Shown in pieces: positions 37,801-48,608 of a stretch of DNA of 64,000 bases (the first letter of the stretch is position 1; every line of letters starts with the position of its first letter). Made by a program: the position numbers and the translations under genes. The DNA lies in contig CP141160.1 of NCBI GenBank assembly GCA_035233585.1, positions 26,541,499-26,605,498 on the forward strand, given 5' to 3'. This stretch comes from Antiaris toxicaria (taxonomy: Eukaryota > Streptophyta > Magnoliopsida > Rosales > Moraceae). The notes below the pieces were generated by a model. That model was not told the DNA's origin, ran no database searches, and was given only the letters and a program-made list of their open reading frames with translations.

Positions 37801-39063
37801 AAAATTTCTTTCAAATCCAACTGATTCAATTCAATACATTGATATCATCCACTAAAATTCACTTCAAAATGAATTGGATGGAATGATTAGATTGTGCTTG
37901 GAATCTCGCAAAAATTTAAACCCGTTGAATTTCATTCAACTTTATCCAAAATGATAAATCACATTTTCAAAATATCAATTTAGGTCTCCCATCAGTCCAT
38001 TCATCACGTAACATAAAACTAAATCATCCAATAAAATAAAATAAAGTAGAAATTTAAGTTCATACAATAGAATAACAGCACAGAGATAGAGAGAGAGAGA
38101 GAGAGAGATAACATGTTATACATGCAACACATGTTTCCATTTTCTATTTGAAAATTTTCTATATATATGGTACGGGTTACATAGTACATCAATTTTAATA
38201 CATGAGAAAAATATACTGGATTGGATGGGGGATTTATTGGTTGAACAAAATATCACACAAATCTAATCTAAACCAATCCAATTTGTCTTTAAATATCTAA
38301 ATACTTTGAATGAATTGGATTGGTTTGATTTGAACATGGGACCCAAACCAAAATTTTGGACCTCTATTTATTTAAATTATTACTCTTGTAAGAAATTGAC
38401 TCAAACTGATTTTGACTCTCTGCAATTACTAATCCAAAAGTCAAGTCTATGTAAAAATATATAACACCTAAAACTAATCCAACATCTTGAATTCATTGCC
38501 ACTTGATATAAGTGACTATAAATCTGAGTTCACAAGTAATAAACCTGTCCACAATTACGTTTATTACAAAATTCCAAGCAATCCAATTCACATTTATTCA
38601 ATTATCCGCTCTTAACATATTAGATTGTATCGATTTAATTAGTTATTTGCAAGTTTTGAACACCATGTCAATTTCACTTCTACATCATTCAACATTCATT
38701 CTTTACAGAAATGGAAAGCATTCCAAGTAAATATCATAGAACTGACATAATTATCATAAAATTATTTCAGTTCACTGCATGCATATAATTATATGAAATA
38801 TATAATAGTAGCATATATATTTTGCAATAAATCAAACACGACATTCCCTGTAGGAGTTGCACAATGGCAACATTTCAGATGTAAAAGTAAATATTTGATC
38901 CATGTGACTCAAAATCAGTAAATTTAATTCTCACTACTTTTTGCCTTCTCCATATCAATTCAATTCCAAACCAATTCCAAAATAATAATAATAATAATAA
39001 TCCAATTTGGTTTTTATATAAAAAGTTATACAAATTTTAGCTACGTTCTAAATCTTCAATACA
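34872..39063. other. Intergenic, no gene seen
   Basis: AT-rich. The frame at 35419-35697 shows no family resemblance. The stretch about 37703-38325 begins with aaccaatccaactc-type words and ends with attggattggtttg, so it may be a fold-back element, but I could not fix borders. There is an (AG)n at 38086-38108 and an (AAT)n just before the CDSP32 3' end. Confidence 0.45.
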
Positions 39064-39975
39064 TCACACGAACCCCTGATATCTAAGAATCTCCCCAATA
39101 AGCTCTCCTTTACCGGACCCCACATACCTCCCACATATCTCACCGTCTCTGATGAACAAGAAAGTAGGCACCTCCACCACGTCCATGTCCTTCAAGAACT
39201 GCATGCAGCTATCGTTCTCATCACCGTTCATCCTGGCGAAAACCACGCTCTCCGACATCTGCTTCGACAGCTTGACCACCGTCGGATACACCTTAACGCA
39301 CGGCCCGCAATGCTTCAACCCGACATCAAGCACAATCAGCTTATGATCAACCTTATGATCCTCGATCAGCTTCTCGACGTCCTCTCTCGAATGCAGTTGC
39401 ACCACAGCCGAGTGGTTGTCTCCGTAGTATAGCACGTCCCCGACGAGCTGGTCCGGGCCAATCCCTTCCTCTTCGTGGATCTTCTCCATGCTCTTGTAGA
39501 AGCTGAAGTGCGGGACCTGCTCTATCTTCTCTCTTTTACAGAGCTCCTGGGTCTTCTCCGACTCGTCACCCACAACCAAGAGGAAAACGACGTCGTTGCA
39601 GGTCCGGCTCAGGTCGACCATGAAGGGGTAGATTTTGCGACTCTGGTGGCTGTGGCTCGCCGCGAACTCCACCACCACCAGCTTGTTCTTAGCCGCATGG
39701 AGGGCTTCGTCGAACTCCTTTATGCTGTGAACCCGCTGAACTTTCTCGTCGCTGTCGGCCTTTTTGGTCCCCGGAGCCGCCGTGGCCTTCGAAACGACGA
39801 CGTTGGGAGTTCGGCTGTTGGTCGATAATTGTGTTCTGGATTTGGGCCGGAGCAGGTTGGTGGAACTGGAGAAGGTTAAAATGGGAAATTGGGAGTTGGA
39901 ATTGGAGTTGTGGAGCCATGAGGAAAGAGAGGAAGGTGGTGCTCTTGGAAGAAAGTTTGTGATTGTAGCAGCCAT
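39064..39975 (-). CDS. CDSP32: Thioredoxin-like protein CDSP32, chloroplastic
   Basis: A single-exon, 303-aa plastid stromal protein with two thioredoxin folds. It donates electrons to 2-Cys peroxiredoxin and accumulates under drought and oxidative stress (family knowledge). Residues 1-62 are Ser/Pro/Asn-rich and basic, a typical transit peptide. The first thioredoxin module (about 80-185; VVVEFAASHSHQSRKIYPFM) has lost its CXXC. The second (about 195-303) keeps the redox site HCGPC with cysteines at 223 and 226, and the cis-proline segment VVEVPTFLF. One active and one inactive module is the normal CDSP32 layout. The length matches the Arabidopsis protein I recall as At1g76080. Confidence 0.96.
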   Translation of the reverse strand: MAATITNFLPRAPPSSLSSWLHNSNSNSQFPILTFSSSTNLLRPKSRTQLSTNSRTPNVVVSKATAAPGTKKADSDEKVQRVHSIKEFDEALHAAKNKLVVVEFAASHSHQSRKIYPFMVDLSRTCNDVVFLLVVGDESEKTQELCKREKIEQVPHFSFYKSMEKIHEEEGIGPDQLVGDVLYYGDNHSAVVQLHSREDVEKLIEDHKVDHKLIVLDVGLKHCGPCVKVYPTVVKLSKQMSESVVFARMNGDENDSCMQFLKDMDVVEVPTFLFIRDGEICGRYVGSGKGELIGEILRYQGFV

Positions 39976-42900
39976 TGACGGAGGAGAAGGTTAAATTAAG
40001 TACAAAACGGGAAGTTTTTTTCTTTTTTTTTTTTTTGGGTGTTGCCGAGGAAATGGGGAAAGCTCAGGGGTAGAGAAGGGAAGTAAGCTGTTTGTCAGAG
40101 TTGAATTTGATCAAAGAAATCTCGTTAGTGATCAGAGACCATATCCACTCGTTTACTTTGTGGTTGGCATTTGGCCAGAGCCAAACGATATCAAGTGATT
40201 TGGGTAGATTTTTTTCTGCCCTTTTTCATTGCTTTTTATTCTCTTTGTGGGGGACTTTTTTTTTTCCCCACCCCCTCCAAACTATAATTATCAAAAAAGG
40301 CCTAGGTGGGGGCCGAGGTTCTGGGTTGGGACAAGCATGTATTTTATATGGGCTGCGCCCATCTTTCTCTTTTGTGAATTAGGCCCAATACACTTGTAAA
40401 GTCTTTTTTTTTTTTTTTTTTTTGGCTACATACTTATAAAGTATATTTACTCACGTCGTGTTAGGTTTAAAAAACGAGTAAATTGATGTTCAAATGAGAA
40501 GATCAATTGAATTATGAGAGATGGAACAAATGTTGGAATTTTTGTCTTTGTTTGCTCTAGTAATGTTCTCCAAATCCTCTCGTAGTAATGTTGTATGTTT
40601 GAATGTCAGCTCTCCAGAATTGGGGTTTTTCTAACTCATCCCTCTAATTCTAGCTGTCCTCCATAGCTTATCTTCTTAATTGCACCAAAAAGAGGACTAG
40701 AGTCAGAGCTTGAACAGTGCAGGGACGGGCGATAAATTAGTTATCAAAGGTTTATATTGAGCTGTCTTATTTGAAATCTAAAAAGATCTTGTTTTCCTGG
40801 TTGAAATTTTTTTAGCAATGTTCTTTGACAAAGAACAAGAGAAAACATATCTATCTAGACACCTTTCGGGTTGAGAACGTATGCGCTCACACAATTTGAG
40901 TTTTTTTTTTTTTTTTTTTTCCTTCTTCTTCTTCAAAAATTGTTATTTTCATAAATGTCTCTCGAACTATATATTCAATCATGTTCTCTTAATATGTGGT
41001 TTTAAACATCACACTGTCCTGAACTTTTATGTTATTATTCAAATGATCAACTTGATAATAATCAATAAAAAATTTAAATAGAAAAGCATTAGAAGAGGGT
41101 GACTTCGAATTACTCTTTATTTTAGAGTCACTTGAAAATAAAAATATTTGTGAAACCCCTTACTCCCGCTTCAATCTCTGTTGTTTCGTCACCACCACCG
41201 CCAAGTACTCTTGCTGGGGATAATGGCAAGTGTTTTGTCATCGAAAATGGTGGTTGTTTTTGAAATACTTTATAATATACATATATATATACATGCATAT
41301 ATATAGCCGTAAAAACAATCAACGATTTCACAATGCTCTCATGTGAAATTTTTTCTTGCAGTTTTTTATTTGTTATTGACAGAGTGACAATTATATGTCA
41401 GCTTAAAAATTCGAGATATTGTAATGTTTAAAATCAAAATAAAAGGCCAACATAGAATTTGGTGTAGTCGTTCCTTATAGCAATGATTTTTTTTTTTTTT
41501 TTGAGCGATATCATCTAGTAAAGACAAAAGCCTGCCTTCGCTTCTTTCAAATGAACCATAACCCCACAATAAAAGATAACCAGAAAGCCACTGGCGTAAT
41601 CCATGTCCACCATTTCAACGGCAACAAAGGATCTTACCAATAATCACTATAAGAAGAAAAAATCTTAGCGCACAAAAAAGACCGTCTGTGAATTTTCGTT
41701 CAACAACATCCTGCGTGATTGGTTTGACAGGCCGCATATGTTGGGAGGGAGATTGGACAACTGACTTCACAGAAGAATATTCCAATCAACATCCATGAAG
41801 ATCTTCCTCTCAATCAAATTCATGGATCATATTCGGTGACAGTGGATTCAAATCTTTTGTTCAAATTCATATTTCAAATTATATATAACTAATAATATTA
41901 TATCACATTATTTTAAAAATATTTAAAATATTTTATAATATATTTTTATATATTAAAATCTAATTTTTTCAATAATATCTAAAAATATAATTGATTATAC
42001 ACAATTTAAGATAATAAAATTAGACAAAAAATTTCAGTTCATTTTCAGCACCTTGTAAAAATTCTTTGAACAAATCTTTCGTTCTTAACCAGCGGTACAA
42101 AACGAAAAAAAGTCAGCAAATTTGCCCTCACTTGGCTCGTGGAAAGTGAATATGTTTTCTCCCTGCTATTATTCCTTTTTTTTAATTATTTTTTTATCGT
42201 TGAAATTTGTAAAGAGGGAAAGAGTATTTCAAATTACCGAATAGACTTTATTAACTGTACAAATTATTATCATTTTGCGGAAGTGAACCACGACATGGAT
42301 TGAAATGCCCATGTGCCCAATGAACCGCAAATCTCGGAGCTATCTCGGATGCCGTCAGCCGATGCTCACGCAAACATTTCACCCCAAAACGCAGTTGATT
42401 TCTTGGTTGATTATCAAATAAATTTTGTCATTTGAACCATTATAATTACATTTCTTTAATTGCATTATTTCATAAGTAATTAATGATTGTGATTGTAAAC
42501 ATAACCTAACAATAATGATAACATGATTTGATAATTGTAATCGTAAACATAATTTATCAATAATAATAACATGATTTGATAAATGAAGTTACGAAGCTAG
42601 TTAAACAAAAAGGATTTTAGATACCCCGGTGTGTGTGCATTTTCTTTTTTTAATTTGAATCCCTGTAATTGTTCCCCCTTAATTGAATCTGAGATCTTGA
42701 AACCTCTCATTCAACATAATTCATTTTAAGACAAACATGATTTGGGCAAAGGGCAGATCAAAGTACCAACTGGACATTTTAAGGGGTGGGTTTGGAGTCT
42801 GCAAAAGTCCTTTACACAAACTACAATTCAAATATTGTGTATGGTAAAAACTTTCAAAAATCATTTTGCACGAACACTTAGAATTTCTAACGTTTGCATT

Positions 42901-43562
42901 CAATTTCTATTCTATTCTATTCTATTTTTCTCTTACTAAAAGTAAAAGTGGAAATTATAAACCAACCCTAGATCATGTACCTGTAACCAGTCAGGTGTTA
43001 TTTTACTGAAAAAAGACAAGAACTGAACGAAAAACATAACAACTACATGAAGTACGTAAACATCAACACAAAAGGTAGAGCAATTAAATTAAATTCAGAC
43101 CAAGAGAAAACTTGTAGCATTTTCAAATCAAAACATCCAGTTTGCTACATGTCATTAATGTGTAGTGCAGAACAATGCTGAAGGCTGTTATTGTTTTTAT
43201 GATTTATCTTTGGTTGGTTTATTTATTTGTTTTTATTTATCCAAGAGCGCAAAGCAACATTATTTATACAAAGACAGCAAATGTTGAAAGATATGAGAAA
43301 CCCAATGTGGCCCCATATGTCGGCATGTTTGTAAACGCCAGTCCCAGTATTAGCCCAACGACAACCATAAAGTGACAAACAAAACTAACAAAAGCCAACC
43401 ATATGTCTGGGGAAAATTGGAATCCACGCCTTATTCTCAACTCAAACCTAAGATCATGTTTGGGCAAAGTTTTCCTTTCTCCAAAAACACCTTTTTTTCA
43501 AAAACACATTTTTTTTCAATAGTCACTTTTCACTATTTATATTTCTAAAACATTACGGTAAT
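39976..43562. other. Intergenic: CDSP32 upstream region and AT-rich DNA
   Basis: The first ~300 bases should hold the CDSP32 leader and promoter; I see no clear TATA box. A 48-bp tandem duplication lies at about 42489-42584 (both halves contain gtaaacataa and ataacatgatttgataa). A hydrophobic minus-strand frame at 43264-43467 is discussed among the findings. No confident gene. Confidence 0.45.
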
Positions 43563-43927
43563 TTTTATTTGGTGAACATATTGTATTTGCATTACGTTTA
43601 AATGCGATACATTAAATGCAATTTATATTTGAAGAAAAAACATTAGCATTGTATTTGAATACAATGTATGTTTAGGTGAAAAGTATTTAAATTGTATTTT
43701 AATAATGAAAATGTGATATGATGGGTAAAAGTAAAGAGAAAAAAAAGAGAGAGAGAATATATGAAGTAATTAAAAATAATAATAAAAAAATAAAATAATA
43801 AATCGTGATTATATTGGATTTAAAATGTGATGTAATTGGTATTTGAATGAAATGTTTTTGTATTTAGAAGAAAATTGCATTGCATTCAAATGCAATGTAA
43901 AAAAAAATGTGTTGTCCAAACGCAACA
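43563..43927 (+). mobile_element. Tourist-like MITE, copy D, inserted in another repeat
   Basis: It reads tttggtgaacatattgtatt at the left and gttgtccaaacgcaacat at the right, and matches copies E and F on the opposite strand. It interrupts a copy of the 17895-type repeat: its left flank is aaaacatta and its right flank aaatttcaaactttaaaaac. Confidence 0.7.
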
Positions 43928-44419
43928 TAAATTTCAAACTTTAAAAACCCATAACTGTGTGTACACAAATCTAAATGAGATATATTTTTTTTAAATTACG
44001 TATAATTTCGAAAAATACAAAATAATATTCATATTGATTTTTTTTTTAATTTTTAAAATTTTATATTTTTTCATTCCAAGTAGGTTTTTACCCTAAACAT
44101 ACTTTCTAAAACAACTTTTTTCTAGCAAAAAAAAAAATCTCCAAGTATTCCCTCAAACACCCTCCAAATACCGGACACCTACGCCCACTAAATACTCGAC
44201 ACCTAAACAGTGCTGAAAGCACCCACTTTGGCTTCTGTAAATCTTTCTTCACTATCCCATCACGTGTGCTTCACGTACCCCTCATGTGCCCCTGCCTCCT
44301 ATAATCCCTATGTTTGTGTGTTATATTGTAACACAACCTTATGCGCCGATTTTGGCCGGTCGATTCTTTTTCACGGAATATCGGTGATTTGATTCAACTA
44401 CAATTCGGAACGAAACTTA
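43928..44419. other. Right half of the interrupted repeat, then unassigned DNA
   Basis: 43928-44160 continues the repeat split by copy D (attgattttttttttaattt, tttaaaattttatatttttt). From 44160 to 44419 I see no gene or element. Confidence 0.45.
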
Positions 44420-44780
44420 GCTAGTGTTTGGGACACAAATTTTTTTAGTATTGCATTTATAATTTTCCCCAAAATACAAAAATATTTCATTCAAATACCA
44501 ATCACATCACATTTTAAATCAAATACAATCACTATTTATTATTTCACTTTTTCTATTACTTTTATTAATTACATCATATATTCTCTCTCCCTTTTTTTTT
44601 TCCTCTCTACTTTTACGCATCACATCACATATTTATTATTAAAATACAATTCAAATACTTTTCCCCCAAACACATATTGCATTCAAATGCAATGCTAATG
44701 CTTTTCCTCCAAATACAAATTGAATTCAATACATTGCATTCAAACACAATGCAAATGCAATGCGTTCACCAAACGAACCC
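44420..44780 (-). mobile_element. Tourist-like MITE, copy E
   Basis: Flanked by TTA at 44417-44419 and 44781-44783. The ends are gctagtgtttgggacac and gttcaccaaacgaaccc. It is very close to copy F next door: both contain ataccaatcacatcacattt, tttattatttcactttttct and a C/T-rich patch. Confidence 0.85.
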
Positions 44781-44783
44781 TTA

Positions 44784-45157
44784 ATGTGGCGTTTGAGATA
44801 AGCTTTTTTTTTTTTTCAATTGCATTTAAATGCAATATAATTTTCTCCCAAATATAAAAACATTTCATTCAAATACCAATCACATCACATTTTAAATCTA
44901 ACACAATCATTATTTATTATTTCACTTTTTCTATTACTTTTATTAATTACATCATATTTCCATCTCCCTCCTTTTTTTTCTCTCTACTTTTACCCATCAC
45001 ATCACATATTTATTATTAAAATACAATTCAAATACTTTTCTCCAAACACACATTACATTCAAATGTAATGTTAATGTTTTTCCTCCAAATACAAATTACA
45101 TTCAATGCATTGTATTCAAACGCAATGCAAATGCAATACGTTCACCAAACGAACTCC
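44784..45157 (-). mobile_element. Tourist-like MITE, copy F
   Basis: It starts atgtggcgtttgagataag right after the TTA that closes copy E and ends gttcaccaaacgaactcc. It has the same subfamily and orientation as E, so it arose by tandem insertion or local duplication. Confidence 0.82.
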
Positions 45158-45158
45158 A

Positions 45159-45476
45159 AGGGGGCATTTGGATAAAGTATTCAATTTTAATTTTACTCAA
45201 ATACAATAAAATTTTACACCAAATACAAATTTAATAACAGTGCTACGAAAACAATTACTATTCAAAACATTTTTAAAACAATCACATCAACTTTTCAATT
45301 CCACTATTTATTTCTACTTTTATCAATCACATCAACTTTTCAATTCTAAAATATTTTTCATCCAAATACATATTTCATTCAAATACAAAATAAATACTTT
45401 TCAACCAAATACAATATTCAAAAAACAAATTTCATTCAAATACAATCAAAATACAATGCGTTTAACAAACGCACCA
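45159..45476 (-). mobile_element. Tourist-like MITE, copy G
   Basis: It starts gggggcatttggataaag and ends gtttaacaaacgcacca, followed by TAA. It is the third element in a row and belongs to the B/C/I subfamily (tacaaatttaataacagtgc; acaatcacatcaacttttca), not the E/F one. Hence at least two separate insertions built the cluster. Confidence 0.82.
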
Positions 45477-45885
45477 TAAGTGTTTCGAGTAAAAGCAGCG
45501 GAAAATCTAAAAAAAAGGATTTCTCAGATTATTTCAATTTTTTCCCTCTTCTGAATTTCAAATTTTTTTTTCGGTTTTACCGTCCTCAAACAATTACGAC
45601 CGTTTTGATTAACAATTGGAATCTCGTCTAGATTAAGGGTGAGGAGCAAAAATATTGAAAGACAATATTATATTGAGCAACATAAATCACAACTGTTGAA
45701 ACGAAGTATTCAACCACGAGACTTAAATAATTCGAAAGCAAAATTACAATATGGAAAATAAATTAACACTAAAAAAACAAAACAAAGCAAAACAAAAGGC
45801 TAGGGAAAAAAAAAAAAAAGAACTAAAGTAACAGACGGCAGAACAGGGGACAGTACCGGAGAGAAGCGAAGTCTCTGGAATTACC

Positions 45886-46986
45886 TCAAGAATCGGCCGG
45901 AGAAGACGACGACGACGGCGACTCGGGCTTCCGGCAGAGGATCATGTGCATGGGAGTGAAGATTCCGGTGTCGCCGCCTCGGGTGAGGTAATCGGCGGTC
46001 TTGAACAGCATCTCGTGAACGTCGACGGTCCCTTTGGGTGCGATTCCCAAGGCCGCGAGCACAGTGACGAGAACGTGGTTGCGCCAGTAGGCGACTCTGC
46101 CCATCTTCAGCCTGGTCCACCACGGAAGCGCTGGCGGGTTGGCCAGATCTCGCTCCTTAACGACCTCGAAGCCGACCTTCCTCGCCGTCTCGGCTATGTC
46201 GGAGTAGCTCCTCAGGCCGGGCAAGGCGTCGCCCCTCTCGATCCCCTGAATGATCTCCACGTGTTCTGGGTTTTCGGCCCTGTACTTGTCCGTCGTGACC
46301 CACTCGTACGACACGTACAGAGATCCGGGCTTCAAAACCCTAAAGATCTCGGCATAGACATCCTCCAGCTTCGGCGCGTGGCAGGTGGCCTCTATGGAGT
46401 ACGCGCCGTCGAAGCTGTTGTCGGGGAAGGGCATATGGAGGAAGTTGCCGCACACTACCTCGCAGAGCGAGTCGAGGCCGGCCTTCTTGTTGTGCTGGCA
46501 GGCTCGGTTCACCTGGTACGCGTTGATGGTGATGCCCACGACGTTGGCACGCGAGTGGGCGGCGATGGCACGCATGGGCCCACCCACGCCGCATCCGACG
46601 TCCAGGATTCGATCCCCAGCTTTGGCGCCGATGAGATCGACGGCCATCTCCTCGTGGAGGCGCGTGGCGTCGCGGTGGGATTTTCCCTTGATTGAAGGGG
46701 AGAAATGGAAGGATTGGCCCCAACCCCACTCGTAAATGTCGGTGACCAAATTGTAGAAGGTGTCGACGAAATCTGGAACTTTCTCGGCTTTCTCGATCTC
46801 CTTTGGGCGGCGGAAGAAGGACCAGTACTGCTTGTAGTTGTCCTGGACTTTCTCGGCGGAGATCGAGCCGCCAGAGAGATCGACGGCGCGTTTGCCCTTT
46901 TGCTCGGCCGGGCCCAGAATCCAGACGAACCAGTAGAAGCCGCAGGCTATGAGAGCCCCAGTGCAAAAAATGGCGACGGAGTCCAT
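45886..46986 (-). CDS. SMT2: 24-methylenesterol C-methyltransferase 2 (sterol methyltransferase)
   Basis: It transfers a second methyl group from S-adenosylmethionine to C-24 of 24-methylenelophenol, committing sterols to the 24-ethyl branch (sitosterol) at the ER. The intronless frame gives 366 aa. An N-terminal membrane anchor spans about residues 4-24. The sterol-binding region I motif YEWGWGQSFHF begins at residue 85, and the SAM-binding motif LDVGCGVGGP is at 128-137. Then come GITINAYQVNRA, the IEATCHAP segment and the YVSYEWVTTDKY region. The Ser-rich tail ends SSSSSPADS. The N-terminal anchor and absence of introns match SMT2/SMT3 and not the SMT1 type. Local GC content is far higher than the flanks. 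A long + strand open frame across it is antisense shadow. Confidence 0.97.
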   Translation of the reverse strand: MDSVAIFCTGALIACGFYWFVWILGPAEQKGKRAVDLSGGSISAEKVQDNYKQYWSFFRRPKEIEKAEKVPDFVDTFYNLVTDIYEWGWGQSFHFSPSIKGKSHRDATRLHEEMAVDLIGAKAGDRILDVGCGVGGPMRAIAAHSRANVVGITINAYQVNRACQHNKKAGLDSLCEVVCGNFLHMPFPDNSFDGAYSIEATCHAPKLEDVYAEIFRVLKPGSLYVSYEWVTTDKYRAENPEHVEIIQGIERGDALPGLRSYSDIAETARKVGFEVVKERDLANPPALPWWTRLKMGRVAYWRNHVLVTVLAALGIAPKGTVDVHEMLFKTADYLTRGGDTGIFTPMHMILCRKPESPSSSSSPADS

Positions 46987-46997
46987 CGCAAATTGGT

Positions 46998-47021
46998 GGG
47001 GGGGGGGGGGGGGGGGGGGGG
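46998..47021 (-). repeat. 24-base G/C homopolymer in the SMT2 leader
   Basis: The + strand has an unbroken G run 11 bases from the SMT2 start codon, so the mRNA would carry a poly(C) tract at about -12 to -35, if the leader is unspliced there. The TATA-like site at 47088-47096 is upstream of it. Confidence 0.85.
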
Positions 47022-47087
47022 TGGTTGTGAGGGAAATGGAGCGAGAGTGAGACTGGGAGTGAGGGAAAAACAGAGCAATTAGGTCTA

Positions 47088-47096
47088 CTTTATAAG
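47088..47096 (-). promoter_or_regulatory. Probable TATA box of SMT2
   Basis: The minus strand reads CTTATAAAG about 102-110 bases upstream of the ATG. This predicts a short leader of about 70-75 bases that includes the poly(C) tract. Confidence 0.5.
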
Positions 47097-47539
47097 ATTA
47101 AAAACACCTTTTGGAAAGCCAATGAAAAGTGTTTTTCTTTTTTTCCTTTTTTTTTTTTTTTTTCTCAAATGGAAAGCTACTTTGTTTGGTTGTGGTACTT
47201 GGCTTTGTGACATCTCATCGCCTGTTGGACTACACAAGCGCATGGCGCGTGGATCGGGTTTCTCGTTTTGAACACGTGGGACGATAGATGACAGAGGTGT
47301 GCGCTTATAGGTTGGGCTCACTTGATTCTATTGGGTATTTACGATTCTATCCTCATTTATTTCATTATAAAATTTTGTTTCAAGGGAAAAAAAAAAAAAA
47401 AACATCTCAGCCATTAATTTCATCTTTGTGCGTGATATTTTAACGAAAAATTAAAGACACCTATATTATGATTCATCAACAGGTCATCAAACCTTTTCTC
47501 AGTAAATGTATTGTAGAAAAATTTCATCTCATACCATCA

Positions 47540-47892
47540 TGTAGTTTGTTCGCAAAATTATGTTTATATTATATTTAAATATAATATAATTTTTATCTAA
47601 ATATAAAAATATTATATTTAAATATTAATTATTTTATATTTTAAATTTAATATATTTATTATTTATTATTTTATTATTTTTATTAATTACATCGTATATT
47701 CTTTTTTTTTCTCTTTTTTTCTTTCTACTTCTCATATCAGATATTTATTATCTAAATACAATTTAAATAATTTTTATCTAAACACATATTATATTCAAAT
47801 GTAATACAAATATTTTTTTCCCAAATATAAATTACATTCAATATATTGTATTTAAATACAATGTAAACGCAATGTGTTTATTAAACGAAACC
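47540..47892 (-). mobile_element. Tourist-like MITE, copy H, heavily C-to-T decayed
   Basis: It aligns with copies E and F over its length (ttattaattacatcgtatattc, a C/T-rich patch, then aatataaattacattcaata) but most C positions have become T. The right end is ttattaaacgaaacc followed by TAA; the left border is approximate. Confidence 0.7.
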
Positions 47893-48084
47893 TAAATGAA
47901 CATTTTTAAACTATAAAATAATAAGTAATTAAGAATATTAAATAAGAAAATAAATAATACAATATATATATGATCATCTCAAGATTGTGTACTTAAAATT
48001 ATATGTATTTTTTTTCTTTTAATTTGAGAAGATTGATACGACATTAAAAAAAATGTATGAAATAATTTCCAATTAATTCGAGAG

Positions 48085-48118
<34 letters not shown>

Positions 48119-48298
48119 TTGGATTGAAATGTATATTGTTTTTTTCAACACAATAAATTCATTCAATCTTGTAGCCGCTCAACGAACGTTATAAGCCTCA
48201 GTATAATGATGAAATGCAACTTGACCTCTTCTCTTGGCTAGGCCGTTGATGTTTTGACTTTTAGATTTTCTTTTTAAATTTAATATAAGAGATTCTAA

Positions 48299-48605
48299 TG
48301 CTGTGTTTGGAGAACATATTTTGACGTTATGAATATTAATTTTACACAGTTTTACATTCAAATACAATCATTTTTAACAGTAATACAAAAATAATTACTA
48401 TTCAAATATCTTTTAAAACAATCACATCAACTTTTCATCCCTAACTATTTATCTTTACTTTTACCAATCACATTAATTTTTTAATTCTAAAATACTTTTC
48501 ATCCAAACACACATTTTATTCAAATACAAAACAAATACATTTCAACCAAATACAACACTCAAAAAAGAATTATATTCAAACGCAATACGTTTACCAAACG
48601 CCCCC
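48299..48605 (-). mobile_element. Tourist-like MITE, copy I
   Basis: Flanked by TAA at 48296-48298 and 48606-48608. The ends are tgctgtgtttggagaac and gtttaccaaacgccccc. The body matches copies B, C and G. Confidence 0.87.
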
Positions 48606-48608
48606 TAA

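Noticed and set aside
45946..46966. Long open frames on both strands overlapping SMT2
   Set aside because: SMT2 has unambiguous motifs over its full length. The others are shadows in GC-rich coding DNA.
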